Both the position numbers and the translations under genes were made by a program. Shown here in pieces: positions 6,985 to 10,895 of a DNA stretch of 10,895 nt; the stretch's first letter is position 1; each line of letters opens with the position of its first letter. The DNA comes from Nitrospinota bacterium (GTDB taxonomy: Bacteria; UBA8248; JACPRG01): contig JASLXW010000095.1 in the NCBI GenBank assembly GCA_030740135.1, positions 1 through 10,895 on the forward strand, read 5' to 3'. The notes beneath the pieces were generated by a model, which saw only the letters and a program-made list of their open reading frames with translations, searched no databases and was not told the DNA's origin.

Positions 6985-8160
6985 CTACGGAATGACGGGA
7001 AGCCGGACTTTAATCCCCTCGGGGAGCGGAGGCTCCCACGGGGGCGCTTCATCCGTTTCCCCTGACGCCTGCTGGGCGGCGAGTTGGCCTTCAGCGGCCA
7101 TCTGCTCCACCTCTTCGACAACCACGTCGTAGAAATCGGCCTCTTTGACTTTGCGAAACTTCCCCCCCCTCTTGAAGATCATCCCCTCGCCCTTGCCTCC
7201 GGCGATGCCGATATCCGCGTCCTTGGCTTCTCCGGGCCCGTTCACCTCGCACCCCATCACCGCCACGCTGACGGGGAACTTGATGTGGGCCAGGCCCTTC
7301 TCCAGCCGGTTGGCGAGGTCCTCTACGTCAATCTGAATCCGCCCGCAAGTGGGGCACGCCACAACGTTGATGCCGTGATGGCGCAGCTCGAGCGATTTGA
7401 GGATCTCGTAGCCGACCTTGACTTCCTCCAGGGGGCTGGCGGCCAACGAGACGCGCAGCGTGTCGCCGATCCCCTCGGTCAAAAGGATCGTGAAGGCGGC
7501 GGTGGTCTTGATCGCCCCCGTGACGTGGGCGCCCGCCTCGGTCACGCCCAGGTGAAGGGGATAGTCCACCTTGGCGGCGATGAGCCGGTACGCCTCGACG
7601 GTTCGCCAGACATCGGACGCCTTGAGGGAGATCTTGATCATGTCGAAGTTGTATCTTTCCAGCAGCTCGACGTGGCGCAGCGCGCTCTCCACCATCGCCT
7701 CGGCCATCGGACCGCCGTACTTGTCCACGAGCTCGACTTCCAAGGAGCCGGCGTTGACGCCGATTCGGATGGGCGTCCCCAGGTCGTTGCAGGCGCGGGC
7801 CAGCTCCTCGACCTTGTGCTCCCCGCCCCCCAAAGCGCGGATGTTGCCCGGGTTGATCCGCAGGCAATCGATCCCCCCCTTCAGGGCTTCAAGGGCCAAG
7901 CGGTAATCGAAGTGTATGTCCGCGATGAGCGGAATGCCGGTCCCCGCCTTCAGGGTCCGGATGCACCGGGCCGCGGAGATGTCCGGAACGGCGACGCGGG
8001 CCATCTCGCAGCCGACCTCCTCCAGGGCGTTGATCTGCCGCATGGTGCCCAGGGTGTCGCGGGTGTCCGTGTCGCACATGGACTGTACGACCACCGGGGC
8101 GCCTCCGCCCACCTGGACGCTCCCCACGAAGATCGGTTTGGTTGCGCGACTTTTTTCCAT
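6985..8160 (-). CDS. ispG: 4-hydroxy-3-methylbut-2-enyl diphosphate synthase (IspG/GcpE)
   Basis: Iron-sulfur enzyme of the MEP isoprenoid pathway that reductively opens methylerythritol cyclodiphosphate to give HMBPP, using flavodoxin or ferredoxin as donor. The 391-residue protein is the two-domain bacterial form: a TIM barrel (about 5-255, with VQSMCDTDTRD at 25-35) and an iron-sulfur domain. Cluster ligands are C269 and C272 (ACPTCGRIQ), C304 (MGCEVNGPGE) and E311. A tail of about 30 residues rich in Ala, Pro and Glu (360-391) extends beyond the usual end. ATG at 8160 gives the family N-terminus; a GTG at 8172 is possible but less likely. It starts 19 bases after rseP, suggesting co-transcription. 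Confidence 0.97.
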   Translation of the reverse strand: MEKSRATKPIFVGSVQVGGGAPVVVQSMCDTDTRDTLGTMRQINALEEVGCEMARVAVPDISAARCIRTLKAGTGIPLIADIHFDYRLALEALKGGIDCLRINPGNIRALGGGEHKVEELARACNDLGTPIRIGVNAGSLEVELVDKYGGPMAEAMVESALRHVELLERYNFDMIKISLKASDVWRTVEAYRLIAAKVDYPLHLGVTEAGAHVTGAIKTTAAFTILLTEGIGDTLRVSLAASPLEEVKVGYEILKSLELRHHGINVVACPTCGRIQIDVEDLANRLEKGLAHIKFPVSVAVMGCEVNGPGEAKDADIGIAGGKGEGMIFKRGGKFRKVKEADFYDVVVEEVEQMAAEGQLAAQQASGETDEAPPWEPPLPEGIKVRLPVIP

Positions 8161-8179
8161 AATCCCCGTCACATCGTTC

Positions 8180-9328
8180 TCACGGTGTTGGCGCCATGAA
8201 GCGCATGATGTCATTGTAAAAGGCGTAGACCATCAGCAGGATGATAAAGAAGAACCCCACCTGTTGAGCGACTTCTCGGGTTCGCAGGTTCAACGGCTTC
8301 CGCCGGACCCCCTCTATAAGGTAGAAGAAAATGTGCCCCCCGTCCAGTACGGGGATGGGGAGAAGATTGAGGATCGCCAGGTTGATGCTCAGAAAAGAGG
8401 CGAAAAAGAGGCAGTTCACCGCCCCCGCCTGGCAGTGCCAGCCGGCCCGCTCCCCGATCATGATGGGGCCGCCGAGGGCATCCCGCACGGGCACGGCGCC
8501 GCGGAAGATCAGGCCCACGGCCTGTCCGGTCTGGGCGATGATCCCCCACACCTGCCCCAGCGCGCGGCCCATGGCCATGATGGGGTCCGGAGGCTTTCCA
8601 TCGGGATAAGCGCCGAGCCGGAGGATGCCTTCGGTCTGAACACCGATCATTTTCCGTTTAAAGGGCTTTCCCGTCAGGGTCGGCCTGGACACCACCTCCG
8701 GACGGATGCGAAGATTCAGCTCGCGCTCGCCCCGGCGAATCCTGAAATCCAGAGCCCCTTCCACGTTTCCGCGCACAGCCTTCACGAGTTCGTCCCACCG
8801 CTTGACGCGCTTTCCATTGATGGCGAGGACCTCATCTCCGGGCTTCATGCCCGCGAGATGCGCGGGCTTGCCGGAAAAAACTTTCGCGATGGACGGGGCG
8901 ATATACGGCGTCCCGGCCAGGCTGACCCCCCAGAAGACCAGGACGGCGAATATCAGGTTGAAGACCGGACCGGCGAGGACCACCCACAGCCGCTGGCGGA
9001 CGGGGCGAAGGGCGAAGGACTTTTCGGGCGGAACCGCCGGATCGGGGGGCTCCGCATCGACGGTCTCCCCGCCGTCATCCCGATCCTGCTTCTTCACGGG
9101 AAAGTCGCTCACCTCCTGACCCATGAGCTTGACGTACCCGCCCAACGGAATGAGAGAAATCATGTACTCGGTTTCGCCGTGCTTTTTGCCGATGAGCTTC
9201 CGGCCGAATCCCAGGGAGAATTTCTCGACACCGATGCCGAACTGCTTGGCGGCCAGGAAATGGCCCAGCTCGTGGACCAAGACGAGAACGCCCAAAATCA
9301 AGATGGCAATAACGATGGTCGCGATCAA
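8180..9328 (-). CDS. rseP: Site-2 (M50) intramembrane metalloprotease, RseP-like
   Basis: Inner-membrane zinc protease family that cleaves transmembrane segments, classically anti-sigma factors in envelope stress, and in some species signal peptide remnants. The 382-residue protein starts with a membrane helix carrying HELGH (19-23), has GGYVKLMG (63-70), a helix with LAGPVFNLIFAVL (118-130), one PDZ domain (about 140-225), a helical region with LGGP (285-288), the second zinc site NLLPIPVLDGGH (321-332) and a last helix near 354-372. E. coli RseP has two PDZ domains and about 450 residues; this is the shorter single-PDZ form. Residues 71-105 form a longer charged loop than usual. The start is TTG with GAGGA seven bases upstream; an in-frame stop lies just above it. 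Confidence 0.93.
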   Translation of the reverse strand: MIATIVIAILILGVLVLVHELGHFLAAKQFGIGVEKFSLGFGRKLIGKKHGETEYMISLIPLGGYVKLMGQEVSDFPVKKQDRDDGGETVDAEPPDPAVPPEKSFALRPVRQRLWVVLAGPVFNLIFAVLVFWGVSLAGTPYIAPSIAKVFSGKPAHLAGMKPGDEVLAINGKRVKRWDELVKAVRGNVEGALDFRIRRGERELNLRIRPEVVSRPTLTGKPFKRKMIGVQTEGILRLGAYPDGKPPDPIMAMGRALGQVWGIIAQTGQAVGLIFRGAVPVRDALGGPIMIGERAGWHCQAGAVNCLFFASFLSINLAILNLLPIPVLDGGHIFFYLIEGVRRKPLNLRTREVAQQVGFFFIILLMVYAFYNDIMRFMAPTP

Positions 9329-9353
9329 TGGCGGATCCTCAAATCAGGTCCAA

Positions 9354-10061
9354 TCACTGGGAATTCCCCGGCAGGCGGGGCGGCCTGACGACCTCGACGC
9401 CCGGGGGAATCCGAAAGGTGAAAAGCTCCAGGGGAGGAATCTTATCCACGCGGATCTCTTCGAAACGGATGTCCGTGACATTTCCGAACGGGTCGATCAG
9501 GGCGCTGCGGACAATCAGAAAGTCCTCCCTGCGAACCTCCAACAGGATCTCCTTCAAACCGGGATGCGCCGCCTTGGGTGTGAGAACCAGACGGTGATCG
9601 GCGGACGGGCCGTCCTCGGTTTTCGGCGGTTTCTTTGCGAATCGGACGTCGAACTCATCGCAAATCTTTCCGTTGCCGGCCAGAAAGGCGAGCGGCGTCT
9701 TCGAGCGAAACGCGTCGCCGAACCGGGTCAGGATGACCTGCTTTTGCCGCGGCGTGTAGACCCAGTAATTCAGGCCGTCGCTCACAAGGAGCTGCTTCTC
9801 CGGGAATTCATAGACCCATCTCATCATTCCCGGCTTGCGGATAAAGACCCGGCCGCGCGATTCCTGTTTCTCGTCCAATGAGGCCAAGGCGGACGTTTGC
9901 TGAAAACGGGCCTGGAAGAACTGAGTCTTCTGGTAGCGGTCCTGGACACCGTCCACGATGGCGTCCAGCGCCCGGGGTTGCGCCCGCGCGGAGGCCATCG
10001 GAGCGGCGGCGAGCAAAGCGGCGGCCCCCAGCGTTACGACCAGTTTCTGTATTCGTTCCAC
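9354..10061 (-). CDS. lolA: Outer-membrane lipoprotein carrier protein LolA
   Basis: Periplasmic chaperone that takes lipoproteins from the LolCDE transporter to the outer membrane. The 235-residue product has a signal peptide (1-27, basic MERIQK start, hydrophobic core, likely cut after ARA). The mature part shows family features: a RFQQTS strand, GMMRWVYEFPEKQLLVSDG (78-96), YWVYTPRQKQV (99-109), KTPLAFLAGNGKI (121-133) and DPFGNVTDIRFEEI (190-203). The frame is open much further upstream, but GTG at 10061 is chosen because AGGAAG lies five bases before it and a clean signal peptide follows. It overlaps the end of the rhomboid gene by 28 bases, implying translational coupling, and is 25 bases before rseP. 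Confidence 0.9.
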   Translation of the reverse strand: MERIQKLVVTLGAAALLAAAPMASARAQPRALDAIVDGVQDRYQKTQFFQARFQQTSALASLDEKQESRGRVFIRKPGMMRWVYEFPEKQLLVSDGLNYWVYTPRQKQVILTRFGDAFRSKTPLAFLAGNGKICDEFDVRFAKKPPKTEDGPSADHRLVLTPKAAHPGLKEILLEVRREDFLIVRSALIDPFGNVTDIRFEEIRVDKIPPLELFTFRIPPGVEVVRPPRLPGNSQ

Positions 10062-10732
10062 CCGAACTTCCTCGCCATCTGGATCAGCAACAGGCCAGCG
10101 CCGAAGCCGCCGATGTGGGCGAACCAGGCGACGCCGTCGGAGGTCGCCGCTCCCAATGAGATCGTACCCTGAAACAGTTGAATTACAAACCAGAACCCCA
10201 AGACCCAGACTGCGGGAAGCTTGATGAACTGGACCAGAATGAACACGAACAACAGGCACCTCACCTGATGTCGGGGATAAAGCAGGATGTAAGCGCCCAA
10301 CACGCCCGCGATGGCTCCGCTGGCGCCGATCAAGGGCGTCACGGAGGATGGATTCACCAGAATGTGGCCCCAGGTCGCCGCCGCCCCGGACAGGAGATAG
10401 AAGATTGCGAACCGCCCATGCCCCAGGTATTCCTCCACGTTGTTGCCGAATATCCACAGGTAGAGCATGTTCGAGCCGAGGTGGAGCCATCCCGCGTGCA
10501 GAAACAGGGAGGTGAAAAGCGTCAGCCAGGCGGGAAGAAAATAATCCCGAACCACGACATCGTGGAGAAACCGAGCGGGAATGGCCCCCATCGACAGGAC
10601 CAGCTTCCGTTGCGTTATAACACTGGGGGCCTGAAGCTCCATAAAAAAGCCGAGGAGGTTCAACCCGATGAAAACATACGTGGCGTAAGGCGTGATCCGG
10701 GTCGGATTATCGTCTTTGAGAGGAAGTAACAT
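10034..10732 (-). CDS. Rhomboid family intramembrane serine protease
   Basis: Inner-membrane protein with at least six hydrophobic segments. The 232-residue product shows the rhomboid pattern: the loop and helix FLHAGWLHLGSNMLYLWIFG (77-96, with H79, H84 and N88), the catalytic GASGA (136-140, Ser138) and the catalytic His206 in AHIGGFGAG. Together these predict an active serine protease cutting within or near the membrane; the substrate is unknown. ATG at 10732 is chosen over a start 26 codons upstream because GGGGAG lies six to seven bases before it and MLLPLKDDNPTR is the usual N-terminus of this subgroup. It is first in a tight set with lolA, rseP and ispG. Confidence 0.92.
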   Translation of the reverse strand: MLLPLKDDNPTRITPYATYVFIGLNLLGFFMELQAPSVITQRKLVLSMGAIPARFLHDVVVRDYFLPAWLTLFTSLFLHAGWLHLGSNMLYLWIFGNNVEEYLGHGRFAIFYLLSGAAATWGHILVNPSSVTPLIGASGAIAGVLGAYILLYPRHQVRCLLFVFILVQFIKLPAVWVLGFWFVIQLFQGTISLGAATSDGVAWFAHIGGFGAGLLLIQMARKFGWNEYRNWS

Positions 10733-10859
10733 CCGAATCTCCCCGCGACCAGCCTGGAATCCCCCTTTCCAGCCACCCGACAAGGCGGGTTCGGCGGAAT
10801 CGACCGACAACCAATCGCTATTTAACCCGCAATTCCGGACCGCGCCATTCTCCCCTCGA

Positions 10860-10889
10860 ATTCTAAGAAAATTTTAACCCGACGGTCCA
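10860..10889 (-). promoter_or_regulatory. Possible promoter upstream of the rhomboid-lolA-rseP-ispG operon
   Basis: TGGACC (10889-10884) and TAGAAT (10865-10860) are 18 bases apart; the -10 matches five of six consensus positions and the -35 four of six. The start would be about 120 bases before the rhomboid ATG. The intervening stretch (10733-10859) holds no gene I can support. The site lies at the window edge, so an upstream gene running into it cannot be excluded. Confidence 0.35.
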
Positions 10890-10895
10890 TTCGTG

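Noticed and set aside
7084..9388. Long plus-strand open frames (371 and 490 codons) opposite ispG and rseP
   Set aside because: Shadows of the conserved minus-strand genes; compositions rich in His, Gly, Arg and Pro and no recognisable domains.
10062..10490. A 143-codon N-terminal extension of LolA in the same open frame
   Set aside because: It would overlap most of the rhomboid gene, is Arg/Gly-rich without family similarity, and would bury an intact signal peptide. The GTG at 10061 with AGGAAG explains the data better.
1..10895. CRISPR array, mobile element, rRNA or defence genes
   Set aside because: No regularly spaced direct repeats, transposase motifs, rRNA stretches or defence domains were seen; all genes are housekeeping families in one direction.

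Overview
The window is a GC-rich stretch of chromosome from a diderm (Gram-negative-type) bacterium. Every gene I can support lies on the minus strand, so the text below follows transcription, from high to low coordinates. LolA and an RseP-type site-2 protease imply an outer membrane. IspG implies the MEP isoprenoid route. The joined order rseP-ispG-proS and rimP-nusA-infB-DUF503 resembles 'deltaproteobacterial' and related phyla (Desulfobacterota, Nitrospinota and similar), but I cannot place the organism more closely. Alternative starts are common: GTG for lolA, proS and nusA, TTG for rseP and rimP. In each case the choice is supported by a purine-rich ribosome binding site.

Region 1 (10895-6985) is a compact envelope/isoprenoid operon: a rhomboid intramembrane protease, lolA (overlapping the rhomboid gene by 28 bases), rseP (25 bases later) and ispG (19 bases later). 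Two unrelated kinds of intramembrane protease flank a lipoprotein-trafficking chaperone. A possible promoter sits at the right-hand edge.

Region 2 (6984-4950) is proS, a bacterial-type prolyl-tRNA synthetase with an editing domain. It is preceded by a 244-base gap full of inverted repeats, including two long stems that cannot easily form together.

Region 3 (4949-1) is the translation/transcription-factor operon: rimP, nusA, infB, then the first 14 codons of a DUF503 (YlxP-like) gene cut by the window edge. A good sigma70-type promoter lies between proS and rimP. Downstream of it is a hairpin with eight T residues, so this hairpin sits in the rimP 5' leader and may act as an attenuator. A second promoter, with a perfect extended -10, lies just before infB. 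The ylxR gene often found between nusA and infB is absent.

The proteins themselves are well-known housekeeping families, and I see no new defence, mobile or biosynthetic system. The most interesting material is in the gaps: the rimP leader, the infB promoter plus hairpin next to its ribosome binding site, the structured proS upstream region, and an AT-rich motif shared by two promoter regions.
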